16,898 bases of DNA from Bacteroidales bacterium UBA3709. Its GTDB lineage: Bacteria; Bacteroidota; Bacteroidia; Bacteroidales; UBA932. Each line of letters begins with the position of its first letter. Position 1 is the stretch's first letter. Both the position numbers and the translations under genes were made by a program. The stretch is taken from contig DFIA01000055.1 in the NCBI GenBank assembly GCA_002372015.1, positions 339 to 17,236 on the forward strand, written 5' to 3'. The notes under the pieces were generated by a model. It saw only the letters and a list, made by a program, of their open reading frames with translations, ran no database searches and was not told the DNA's origin. Positions 7,155 to 13,916 of the stretch are shown one piece after another.

Positions 7155-7343
7155 ATGAAAGGTTTTGTTGAAATATCTATAAACGAGCAAATTGCCGTTT
7201 GTGGAGGAAAAGACGCAGAGGCTGCCAGATTTTTAGAACTACTGGGGTATGCCATTGGCTCAATAGTTAGAGCCATAAAAATCATGAGGCAAAACAAACA
7301 AAGAAAAGAGGCTCAGCCATCTCCTTCTATGCTGTTGATCTAA
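7155..7343 (+). CDS. double-glycine leader peptide precursor 2 (putative partner peptide)
   Basis: Taking the ATG at 7155 rather than an in-frame TTG three codons upstream, the product is 62 residues. The leader is MKGFVEISINEQIAVCGG (18 residues) and the core of 44 residues starts KDAEAARF. The leader matches peptide 1 in GFVE and CGG and has the C39 consensus: Ile at -12, Glu at -8, Val at -4 and Gly-Gly at the end. The core has a net charge of about +4. It contains an amphipathic hydrophobic segment with GYAIG (a GxxxG motif), then a Lys/Arg/Gln-rich tail and a hydrophobic end. It has no cysteine after the cleavage site, arguing against lanthionine or disulfide types. The core shows little similarity to peptide 1, as expected for complementary rather than duplicated peptides. 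It is the last gene before the terminator. Confidence 0.78.
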   Translation: MKGFVEISINEQIAVCGGKDAEAARFLELLGYAIGSIVRAIKIMRQNKQRKEAQPSPSMLLI

Positions 7344-7362
7344 ATCAGCATTTGCATGTACA

Positions 7363-7399
7363 AAGGGGAGGGTCTGCATATCTCAGATCTTCCCTTTTT
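7363..7399 (+). terminator. terminator closing the peptide-export cassette
   Basis: AAGGGGAGGGTCTG (7363-7376) pairs along its whole length with CAGATCTTCCCTTT (7384-7397), counting three G-T pairs. The loop is 7 nt and the T-run reaches 7399. It lies 20 bp after the peptide 2 stop and separates this transcript from the TolC-type gene. Confidence 0.75.
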
Positions 7400-7431
7400 C
7401 ATTTCCTAAACGTAAATTAAAAACAGATTCT

Positions 7432-7439
7432 TATATTTG
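7432..7439 (+). promoter_or_regulatory. -7 promoter box of the TolC-type gene
   Basis: TATATTTG is an exact TAnnTTTG box, but no good TTG lies at the expected distance upstream. It ends 5 bp before the start codon at 7445, so the transcript would have almost no leader. The preceding terminator makes a separate promoter here likely. Confidence 0.55.
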
Positions 7440-7444
7440 CACCG

Positions 7445-8773
7445 ATGAAAAAAACGGCCTTTATATTTATATCTATACTGCTACTCTGTTATACAGAAGT
7501 TTTTGCACAAAGCAAAGCATGGACACTTAACCAGTGTATAGAGTATGCAAGAGAGAACAACCTACAAGTTAAGCTCGAAGAAATTTCTGTAGAGCAGGCT
7601 AAAAACAACTATACTCAGTCTAAATGGGATTTGGCTCCTTCTGTTAATGCCGGTGCCTCTCACAATATGAGCTGGGGCAGATCTGTGAACCTGCAAACCT
7701 TGGAAATTATCAGGAATAAAAGAAGTATGTCCACAAGTGGAAGTCTGAGTAGCTCTGCTGTTATATTCGGGGGCTTGTCTAAAGAATATACAATCAAGAG
7801 CAACCAAACTGCTCTCAAAATTTCTACACAGCAAGTAGAAAAAACAAAGAACGACATCACCATACAAATTACTCGTGCCTATCTCCAGCTTTTACTGGCT
7901 CGGGAAATAGAGCAGTCTGCCAAGCAGACCTGTTTAAGCACAGAGGAACAAGTAGAAAGAACGGCCAAACTGGTTGATGCCGGAAGTCAGGCCTACAGCA
8001 CTTTGTTAGAGGTTAAGGCTCAGTTAGCCAACGAAAGATCTCAGCTTGCAGCCGCATCCTCAGATGTAAGAACAAATAAACTCACTTTGATTCAGTTATT
8101 GGATTTGTCTAAAGAACAGGAAGAAACATTTGATATTGTAGCCCCAGACAGTTCTGCTACAGAACACCTGTTTTTACAGGGAACTGTAGATGAAATTTAT
8201 GAGCAGGCTTTGGAACTGCCACAGATTAAAATTGCAGAGTATAATTTAGAGAAAAGCAAGTATGATTACAAGGCCATGAGAGGTAGAATGATGCCTACCT
8301 TGTCTGTGCAGGCCGGCTATGGCTCATACTACACCGATTCTCAGAGTGGTGCATTTTTTTCTCAGTTCGACCACAACAAAAATCCGTCGGTTGGATTCTC
8401 GCTTAATATCCCGATATTTAATGGTTTGTCTGCAAGGTTTGCCACAAAAAATGCCAAACTGCTCAGACAAAGCTATTCCATTACATTGCAGCTACAAAAA
8501 CAGTCTCTTTACAAAGAAATACAAATGGCTTATACTGAAGCTATTACTGCATTAGAAAGAATGAGGGCTGCACAAGAGAATATGAGAAGCATTCAAGAAT
8601 CTTTTACCTACACCGAAAACAAATTCAATGTAGGAATGATGAATGCAACAGATTATAATATAGCAAAAACAAATCTGTTTAGAGCAGTATCTGCATATTA
8701 TCAAGCTAAATATCAGTATCTTTTCGATCTGAAGATTCTGGATTTTTACAAAGGAAAGGTTATCAACTTATAA
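7445..8773 (+). CDS. TolC-family outer-membrane efflux/secretion channel
   Basis: The 442-residue product has a clear signal peptide: MKK, a hydrophobic stretch, then a cut near VFAQ|S at about residue 22. The mature start WTLNQCIEYARENN is the typical TolC-family opening. Two similar halves follow, each with long alpha-helical, Gln/Ala/Glu-rich stretches around beta-strand segments, as expected for a trimeric barrel with a periplasmic tunnel. The length is normal. It forms an operon with the adaptor gene 10 bp downstream. It could be the exit duct for the peptides encoded just upstream, which an ABC exporter alone could not move past the outer membrane. An unlinked drug-efflux or macrolide-export role is equally possible. 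Family assignment is confident; substrate is unknown. Confidence 0.93.
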   Translation: MKKTAFIFISILLLCYTEVFAQSKAWTLNQCIEYARENNLQVKLEEISVEQAKNNYTQSKWDLAPSVNAGASHNMSWGRSVNLQTLEIIRNKRSMSTSGSLSSSAVIFGGLSKEYTIKSNQTALKISTQQVEKTKNDITIQITRAYLQLLLAREIEQSAKQTCLSTEEQVERTAKLVDAGSQAYSTLLEVKAQLANERSQLAAASSDVRTNKLTLIQLLDLSKEQEETFDIVAPDSSATEHLFLQGTVDEIYEQALELPQIKIAEYNLEKSKYDYKAMRGRMMPTLSVQAGYGSYYTDSQSGAFFSQFDHNKNPSVGFSLNIPIFNGLSARFATKNAKLLRQSYSITLQLQKQSLYKEIQMAYTEAITALERMRAAQENMRSIQESFTYTENKFNVGMMNATDYNIAKTNLFRAVSAYYQAKYQYLFDLKILDFYKGKVINL

Positions 8774-8783
8774 ACAAAGACAC

Positions 8784-10010
8784 ATGGCAAAGAAAAAAGG
8801 CAGAATATGGTGGATTATTATTGCAGCTTTAGTTATCATTCTCATGATAGCTGCAAAAACATGCAATAAAGACAAGATCCCTTTTGTAGAAACCTCCAAG
8901 GTGGAAAGAACTACCATTATAGAAACCATTCCGGCTAACGGCAAGGTTCAGCCTGTTACAGAAGTAAAAATAAGTCCGGATGTATCTGGAGAAATTGTAG
9001 AACTTCATGTAAAAGAAGGAGATATGGTAAAAAAAGGAGATCTGATTATAAAAATAAAACAGGATACCTATCTCTCTGCCGTTGAACAAGCCATGGCCGC
9101 CCTCAATGCTGCAAGAGCTTCCTATAAGCAACAGCAAGCACAGACTTTAAGAAGCAAACAGAATTTTGACAGATATTCTAAACTCTACGAACTGAAAACC
9201 GTTTCAAAGGCTGAGTTTGAAACAGCGAGTGCCGAGTGGGATGTAGCACAACAGCAATTAGACGGAGCTAAATTCAATATCAGCAGTGCAGAAGCAAGAG
9301 TTAAGGAAGCCAGGGAAAACCTAATGAAAACCACCATCTACTCACCTATGGACGGTATTATTTCCAAGCTCTCTGTAGAGTTGGGAGAAAGGGTTGTAGG
9401 TACATCGCAAATGGCTGGTACAGAAATGTTCAGGGTAGCTAACTTTGACCAGATGGAAGTTTTGGTAGATGTGAACGAAAACGATATCATACGCCTTAAC
9501 CCGGCAGACAGCGCCATCATAACCGTTGATGCCTACTCAGGAACCCAGTTCTATGGAGTAGTAACAGAGGTAGCCAACTCTTCAAAAAATTCCGCAACTT
9601 CTATGGATCAGGCAACAACATTTGAGGTAAAAGTGCGTATCTCGCCTGAGAGCTATATAGATCTCATGGAAGGTGGCAATTCACCGTTCCGCCCCGGTAT
9701 GAGTGCTTCTGTACAGATTCAAGCCAGCAAAGTTGAGGATGTGGCGGCCTTGCCTATTTCGGCCATTACCACAAGAAGCGATTTATTCAAGGATTCAGAT
9801 AGCAAAACAGCTGTTTTTGTGTACGATGATAAAACTCAGACCGTACATCCGGTAAAGGTAAAAACAGGGCTGCAAAACATGACAAAGATTCAGATAACAG
9901 AAGGGCTTACAGACTCTTCCATTGTAGTCATAGGACCTTTTTCTGCAATAAGCAAAACTCTTAGAGACGGTACAAAGGTTAAGACATCTGCAGTCTCTGA
10001 CAATAATTAA
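8784..10010 (+). CDS. periplasmic adaptor (membrane fusion protein, MacA/HlyD type)
   Basis: The 408-residue product links an inner-membrane pump to a TolC-type channel. An N-terminal span (about residues 9-24, after a basic MAKKKGR start) anchors it. Lipoyl-type halves flank the hairpin: VKISPDVSGEIVELHVKEGD at 61-80 and YSPMDGIISKLSVELGE at 186-202. The coiled-coil hairpin runs from about 95 to 180. Its tip carries RxxxLxxxxxxS as R130, L134 and S141, the motif known to dock MacA/AcrA-type adaptors onto TolC tips. Beta-barrel and membrane-proximal domains follow. No MacB-type or RND pump gene is adjacent; the gene is followed after 1 bp by tsaB. The nearest inner-membrane transporter is the C39 exporter upstream. 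Pairing with it is inferred; the hairpin looks more MacA-like than HlyD-like. Confidence 0.92.
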   Translation: MAKKKGRIWWIIIAALVIILMIAAKTCNKDKIPFVETSKVERTTIIETIPANGKVQPVTEVKISPDVSGEIVELHVKEGDMVKKGDLIIKIKQDTYLSAVEQAMAALNAARASYKQQQAQTLRSKQNFDRYSKLYELKTVSKAEFETASAEWDVAQQQLDGAKFNISSAEARVKEARENLMKTTIYSPMDGIISKLSVELGERVVGTSQMAGTEMFRVANFDQMEVLVDVNENDIIRLNPADSAIITVDAYSGTQFYGVVTEVANSSKNSATSMDQATTFEVKVRISPESYIDLMEGGNSPFRPGMSASVQIQASKVEDVAALPISAITTRSDLFKDSDSKTAVFVYDDKTQTVHPVKVKTGLQNMTKIQITEGLTDSSIVVIGPFSAISKTLRDGTKVKTSAVSDNN

Positions 10011-10011
10011 T

Positions 10012-10710
10012 ATGGAGTTACTGCTCGCTATAGAGTCTGCTACAGACAATTGTTCTGTTTCTCTCTGCAACGGGAACGAACTCATAGGCTCTGTTGTTTG
10101 CACTCAAAAACGAATGCACGACACTAAACTTGCAGAACTAACAGACAACCTACTCAAAAAGCATCAAATCAAAGTATCTGACTTAAAAGCCGTAGCTGTG
10201 AGCGAAGGCCCTGGCAGTTATATGGGTCTGAGAATCGGGGTGGCATTGGCCAAGGGATTGGCTTACGGAGCAAATATTAAATTAATAGGAATCAGTACTT
10301 TGGAAGTTCTCGCCAACAATGCATTCAATCTTATGGGTTCTGAGTTCAACCATATAGTGCCCATGATAGATGCCGGCCGTATGGAGGTTTACACTAACAT
10401 ATTTGATGGCAGGTGCAACAAACTTTCCGATACTCAGGCTATGATACTCAATTCTGATAGTTTCAACGATATAAGGCAGGGAAGAGTTCTATTTGCCGGA
10501 AGTGGCGCACCTAAGTTTATCGAACTTATAAAAAACACAATAGGAGAACTTCCTTCCAACATTAAATTCGTGGACATACCGCCATCTTCTGAAGGGCTTA
10601 TAAGGCCCGCCATCAAAGCTTTAAGAGAAAAAAGGTTTGCAGATATCGCCTATTTTCAGCCTTTTTATCTAAAAGAATTTATTCCAGGCAAACAGAAGAA
10701 ACTGCTTTAG
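10012..10710 (+). CDS. tsaB: tRNA threonylcarbamoyladenosine synthesis protein TsaB
   Basis: TsaB is the scaffold partner of TsaD in making t6A37, the threonylcarbamoyl modification of ANN-decoding tRNAs in the cytoplasm. The 232-residue product has the ASKHA-fold start LLAIESATDNCSVSL (residues 3-17) and the family motif SEGPGSYMGLRIGVALAKGLA (about 64-84; GPGSFTGLRIG is usual). Length is typical. The start lies 1 bp after the adaptor stop, so the two are probably co-transcribed or translationally coupled, although no functional link is obvious. The last 32 bp overlap the 3' end of the convergent lipoprotein gene. Confidence 0.95.
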   Translation: MELLLAIESATDNCSVSLCNGNELIGSVVCTQKRMHDTKLAELTDNLLKKHQIKVSDLKAVAVSEGPGSYMGLRIGVALAKGLAYGANIKLIGISTLEVLANNAFNLMGSEFNHIVPMIDAGRMEVYTNIFDGRCNKLSDTQAMILNSDSFNDIRQGRVLFAGSGAPKFIELIKNTIGELPSNIKFVDIPPSSEGLIRPAIKALREKRFADIAYFQPFYLKEFIPGKQKKLL

Positions 10711-11824
10711 CCAAGCCTTTCTGATCAAACACATCCTTTCCTACAATTGCACCCTCTTTGTCGAATATAAATAAAGTAGGAAGTTGGGATACGTTATACA
10801 TAGTAAGGCTCGTAGATGCCGCTCCCCTGCCATCGCACACATTAATCCAAGGTAAACGGTTAACTATGGAATGCCAATAGGCCTTATCTGTGGTTATACA
10901 AACAGAATATATTTCAAAACCTTTTAGCTTATAAATACTATACAGCTTTTCCAGTTCTGCACCAAACATTTTCTGGGCATTGTCTGTAGGATCCCAAAAC
11001 AATAATATAAATGGCCGGCCTGCAAGCTGCGAAAGCTTCTGTGGCTTGGCATTAATATCGGGCAGTTCCAGTTCCGGAAAAAGTGTCTGAGGTACTGCTT
11101 TTATTTTATTGGCAAGTTCCATTTCGTTAAAGAAATTAACTACCTCATTATCCAGCGATTTAACATACGGCGACTCCGGATACTGAACCCTGAGAGAATC
11201 TGCCAGTTGCTTGTAATAAATTCCATCTGTCAACTCAGAAAACAAAGGGAAGTTTTCGTTCAGTTGATGATATAAATTACGCAAGTTTGTAAAGGAATAA
11301 GGATAGGTTACCAAATGTTTAATAGCCTGCTGTTTTTGCGCTACGTACAATTTTCCGAGTTCATATCTCAGCCTTTTTACAGACTCCTGATCGCCTATCT
11401 GATTACAAGTAAGTATCTGAACAGAAAGAGAGTCAAACGATTTCTGCTTCTTGTTTATTTCTGAATTAACTTCTTGCAACAACTCAGATTCTGCACTTCC
11501 TGATAGTTTAAGCAGATGCCCGTTTGTATCTACTTCTAACTTTACCCTATCGCCCGGAGAAAGTAAAAGAGAGGCTATCTGCACACCATTGTAAGACAAG
11601 TAATAAAAATTCGGAGACTTATAAGGAAGCTCTATCTTTGTATAAGCTGTAGCCGAAGCATCGGTTCTTAAAGTATCTACAACCTCTATATTATTGATAT
11701 TCAAGAAACTTAGAACAACATCCTTCTCAGGTGCCCCATCGAGCGTTACCTTTAGGGTTGTTTTATTTGTGCCACATGCCATAACAAGCCAGACGGCAGA
11801 TAGGTAAACAAGAGCTCTTTTCAT
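10679..11824 (-). CDS. thioredoxin-fold lipoprotein lacking the CXXC active site (TlpA/DUF4369-like)
   Basis: The 381-residue product is an envelope lipoprotein: signal MKRALVYLSAVWL with lipobox LVMAC and acyl-Cys17. Residues 20-110 resemble the beta-rich N-terminal domain common on Bacteroidetes TlpA-like proteins. A helical middle (115-240) and a thioredoxin fold (about 250-381) follow. The thioredoxin fold keeps PFILLFW at 271-277 and the cis-Pro loop MYNVSQLPT (P349). Where the family has WCxxC, this protein has WDPTDNAQK (277-285), so both redox cysteines are absent. It cannot be a classical disulfide reductase and may act in binding. It is the last gene of a minus-strand run, 5 bp after the HIT gene, with its end inside tsaB. 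The fold call is good; the role is unknown. Confidence 0.82.
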   Translation of the reverse strand: MKRALVYLSAVWLVMACGTNKTTLKVTLDGAPEKDVVLSFLNINNIEVVDTLRTDASATAYTKIELPYKSPNFYYLSYNGVQIASLLLSPGDRVKLEVDTNGHLLKLSGSAESELLQEVNSEINKKQKSFDSLSVQILTCNQIGDQESVKRLRYELGKLYVAQKQQAIKHLVTYPYSFTNLRNLYHQLNENFPLFSELTDGIYYKQLADSLRVQYPESPYVKSLDNEVVNFFNEMELANKIKAVPQTLFPELELPDINAKPQKLSQLAGRPFILLFWDPTDNAQKMFGAELEKLYSIYKLKGFEIYSVCITTDKAYWHSIVNRLPWINVCDGRGAASTSLTMYNVSQLPTLFIFDKEGAIVGKDVFDQKGLAKAVSSVCLE

Positions 11825-11829
11825 AAAAT

Positions 11830-12231
11830 TTAGTACTTTAGTTCGTTCCTTATCTTCTGGGCTATTTCGTTCATCTGTTCCTCCGATGGGTGTAATTTTT
11901 TAGAGGCGGTAAAATCCAAATCTCCCTCTCTATTCATAGGCACAAGGTGTATATGGGCATGTGCTACCTCCAATCCTATTACGGCAACTCCTATTTTTTT
12001 GCATGGTATGGCACGCTTTTGCGCCTGGGCTACTTTCTTGGCAAACTTCCATAACCCTGCATAGTACTCATCTTCATAATCGAAGATATAATCCATTTCA
12101 TCCTTAGGTACCACTAAAGTATGACCGAGCTGAACAGGAGATATATCCAAAAATGCAAAATAATGTTCGTCTTCGGCTATCTTGTAACAAGGTATTTCTC
12201 CCGCTATGATTTTAGAAAATATGGATGCCAT
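11830..12231 (-). CDS. HIT-family nucleotide hydrolase (HinT-like)
   Basis: The 133-residue cytoplasmic protein has the complete histidine-triad motif HAHIHLVP (His91, His93, His95); His95 or its equivalent is the nucleophile in family members that hydrolyse adenosine phosphoramidates. The N-terminus SIFSKIIAGEIPCYKIAED is the standard HIT opening, and GHTLVVPK follows at 36-43. Length is typical. It starts 36 bp after greA and ends 5 bp before the lipoprotein gene, consistent with one operon. The greA-HIT pairing is, from memory, common in Bacteroidetes. The natural substrate is not known. Confidence 0.94.
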   Translation of the reverse strand: MASIFSKIIAGEIPCYKIAEDEHYFAFLDISPVQLGHTLVVPKDEMDYIFDYEDEYYAGLWKFAKKVAQAQKRAIPCKKIGVAVIGLEVAHAHIHLVPMNREGDLDFTASKKLHPSEEQMNEIAQKIRNELKY

Positions 12232-12267
12232 AATTTTATTTCTCTGAGTGTTATAAAACGTTATAAT

Positions 12268-12741
12268 TTACAGTGATATATCCAGAATCTCAAATTGTAT
12301 GAGCCCTGCCGGAGCGTTTACATCCACTACCTCTCCCTTCTTTCTGCCAAACAAAGCCTTGCCTATAGGGGTAGAGGCCGCCAATTTACCCTCCGCTAAA
12401 TTAGCCTCGCTCTCGCCCACCAAGGTAAACACCATTTTAGCACCTGTTTTGAGATTCTTTACGGTAACCTTATTCAGCATGCCTACCTGCTCCGTACTGA
12501 TATTCGATTCGTCTATGATTTTTGCGTTAGCTATCAAATCCTGAAGCTTGGATATTTTAAGTTCGAGAAGTCCTTGAGCCTCTCTGGCAGCATCGTACTC
12601 AGCATTCTCCGAGAGGTCGCCCTTGTCTCTGGCCTCTGCTATTGCCTTGGAAATAGCAGGCCTTTGCACAGAAATCATATTGTTTAGTTCTTCTCTCAAC
12701 TTTTCCAAACCCTCTGCTGTGAGGTATTGTCCCTTTGCCAT
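12268..12741 (-). CDS. greA: transcription elongation factor GreA
   Basis: GreA enters the secondary channel of RNA polymerase and triggers cleavage of the transcript in backtracked complexes. The 157-residue product has the full layout. The N-terminal coiled coil (about residues 8-76) has its tip at GDLSENAEYDAAREAQ, with the conserved acidic pair D42 and E45 that holds the catalytic metal. The C-terminal FKBP-like domain follows, with TPIGKALFGRKKGEVV near 124-139. Length and start (MAKGQYLTAEGLEKLREEL) are as expected. Its leader contains a terminator-like hairpin between a possible promoter and the start codon, which may allow attenuation. Confidence 0.97.
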   Translation of the reverse strand: MAKGQYLTAEGLEKLREELNNMISVQRPAISKAIAEARDKGDLSENAEYDAAREAQGLLELKISKLQDLIANAKIIDESNISTEQVGMLNKVTVKNLKTGAKMVFTLVGESEANLAEGKLAASTPIGKALFGRKKGEVVDVNAPAGLIQFEILDISL

Positions 12742-12747
12742 AATAAT

Positions 12748-12783
12748 AAAAAATTAGGAAGAACCCACCAAGGGGGATTCTTC
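12748..12783 (-). terminator. terminator-like hairpin in the greA leader
   Basis: On the minus strand, GAAGAATCCC (12783-12774) pairs with GGGTTCTTC (12766-12758), a 9-bp stem with one bulged base and a 7-nt loop. CCTAA and then six Ts (12753-12748) follow. It lies after the ribF stop (12801) and 6 bp before the greA start, with no room for a promoter after it. It is either a ribF terminator with read-through or a greA attenuator. Confidence 0.55.
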
Positions 12784-12795
12784 GCGTTCACAATG

Positions 12796-12803
12796 CAAAG
12801 CTA
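12796..12803 (-). promoter_or_regulatory. possible -7 promoter box for greA
   Basis: TAGCTTTG, read on the minus strand, is an exact TAnnTTTG box and includes the ribF stop codon TAG. No TTG lies at the expected distance upstream, so support is partial. Any transcript from it would pass through the hairpin at 12758-12783 before greA. Confidence 0.35.
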
Positions 12804-13691
12804 CAAAAAAAATTTGAGAGAGTTTTCTTTGTCTTTCAGAAGTTGTTGCTTCAGTTCTTCCAAACTAGAGAACTTGCGTTCCTCCCGTATTCTGCCTCGG
12901 AAAGAAACAGTTAAATCTAAGCCGTAGATATCTTCTTCAAAATCAAGAATATGCGTTTCTATAGACACACTCCCGGCAGAACTCACTGTTGGCCTAACCC
13001 CTACATTGCATATTCCTTTGTAGCTCGTACCCCTGAAAACAGCATCAACAGCATATACTCCATTGCCGGGCACAAGTTTAAGAGGATCGTATAAACTCAG
13101 GTTCGCAGTAGGAAAGCCTATTGTTCTGCCCAAACGATTTCCTTGCACAACTGCCCCTGTAAGAGCATATTGCCTACCCAGTAATAAAGCGGCTCCTTCT
13201 ACATCGCCAGCAGTAAGGGAGTTTCTCACTTTAGTAGAGCTTACCACCATGCCATTTGTTATAAATTCATCCTCCCTATATACCTGCAACCCGCATTTTC
13301 GGCAAATTTCAATCATTTCGTCTTGGCTCTGATTAGGATTATGCCCTATTTTGTGGTCGTACCCTACAACCAGAGTATCTATATTGCATTGGCCTATAAG
13401 ATAGCGCTCTATAAATTCTTCGGTTGAAAGAAGGCTAAATTCTTTAGTAAAATCTAATACAGTAATATTCTCTATGCCAAGGGAGGTAAAGAGTTGTTGC
13501 TTTTCGTTCAGCGATGTAAGTAAACGAAGGTTGTAGGCCTCCTGCTGCAGTACACTACGAGGGTGGGGCCAAAAGGTTACTATACAAGTAGAACGGCCTG
13601 TCTGCCGGGCAAGAGAGCAAACTCTGGATATCACTTTCTGATGCCCAAGATGTACACCATCAAAAAAACCGGTTGCGGCTACACACTTCAT
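12801..13691 (-). CDS. ribF: bifunctional riboflavin kinase / FAD synthetase
   Basis: RibF phosphorylates riboflavin to FMN and then adenylylates FMN to FAD in the cytoplasm. The 296-residue product has the N-terminal nucleotidyltransferase domain with GFFDGVHLGHQ (8-18), where the HLGH-type motif binds ATP, and SSTKVRNSL (151-159). The C-terminal kinase domain has RTIGFPTANL (189-198), the flavin/ATP-binding signature, and a late IETHILDFEEDIYG segment. The protein begins almost directly at the first beta strand, about ten residues shorter than I recall for relatives. The start overlaps the xseB stop in an ATGA arrangement, so translational coupling is likely and an upstream start is not available. 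Confidence 0.96.
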   Translation of the reverse strand: MKCVAATGFFDGVHLGHQKVISRVCSLARQTGRSTCIVTFWPHPRSVLQQEAYNLRLLTSLNEKQQLFTSLGIENITVLDFTKEFSLLSTEEFIERYLIGQCNIDTLVVGYDHKIGHNPNQSQDEMIEICRKCGLQVYREDEFITNGMVVSSTKVRNSLTAGDVEGAALLLGRQYALTGAVVQGNRLGRTIGFPTANLSLYDPLKLVPGNGVYAVDAVFRGTSYKGICNVGVRPTVSSAGSVSIETHILDFEEDIYGLDLTVSFRGRIREERKFSSLEELKQQLLKDKENSLKFFL

Positions 13692-13897
13692 TCCTCTGAG
13701 TTCTCTGATAACAGGTTGGAAAATTTCTCTTTATAGCCTCTGAGCTGTTGCTTGCAGAAAGCTATAAGCGCCATAGCCCTTTTAATATCGCTTTCTATTC
13801 TGTCTAACGGAGCATCTTTTTCTTCCACCCGCTCTACTAAACTCTCTAACTCCTTAATAGCCTGCTCATACGTTAATTCTTCTTTCAATTCTGCCAT
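13688..13897 (-). CDS. xseB: exodeoxyribonuclease VII small subunit
   Basis: The small subunit binds the large subunit in several copies to form exonuclease VII, which degrades single-stranded DNA from both ends. The 69-residue, acidic, helical protein has the family pattern LTYEQAIKELESLVERVEE (8-26), a short linker with the usual Leu-Asp (APLDRIESDIKRAMALIAFC), and a second helix ending in a polar tail. Length is typical. It starts 19 bp after the xseA stop and shares 4 bp with ribF, so all three are likely one transcript. Confidence 0.95.
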   Translation of the reverse strand: MAELKEELTYEQAIKELESLVERVEEKDAPLDRIESDIKRAMALIAFCKQQLRGYKEKFSNLLSENSEE

Positions 13898-13916
13898 ATT
13901 GTATCTATGATTTCTA

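Noticed and set aside
6930..7343. The two peptides as lanthipeptides or disulfide-bonded bacteriocins
   Set aside because: Peptide 2 has no cysteine after the cleavage site and peptide 1 has only one, and no modifying-enzyme gene is nearby.
12249..12267. TTATAA repeated at 12251-12256 and 12261-12266 between greA and the HIT gene as an operator
   Set aside because: It is a 6-bp AT-rich repeat in AT-rich spacer, with no promoter boxes beside it.
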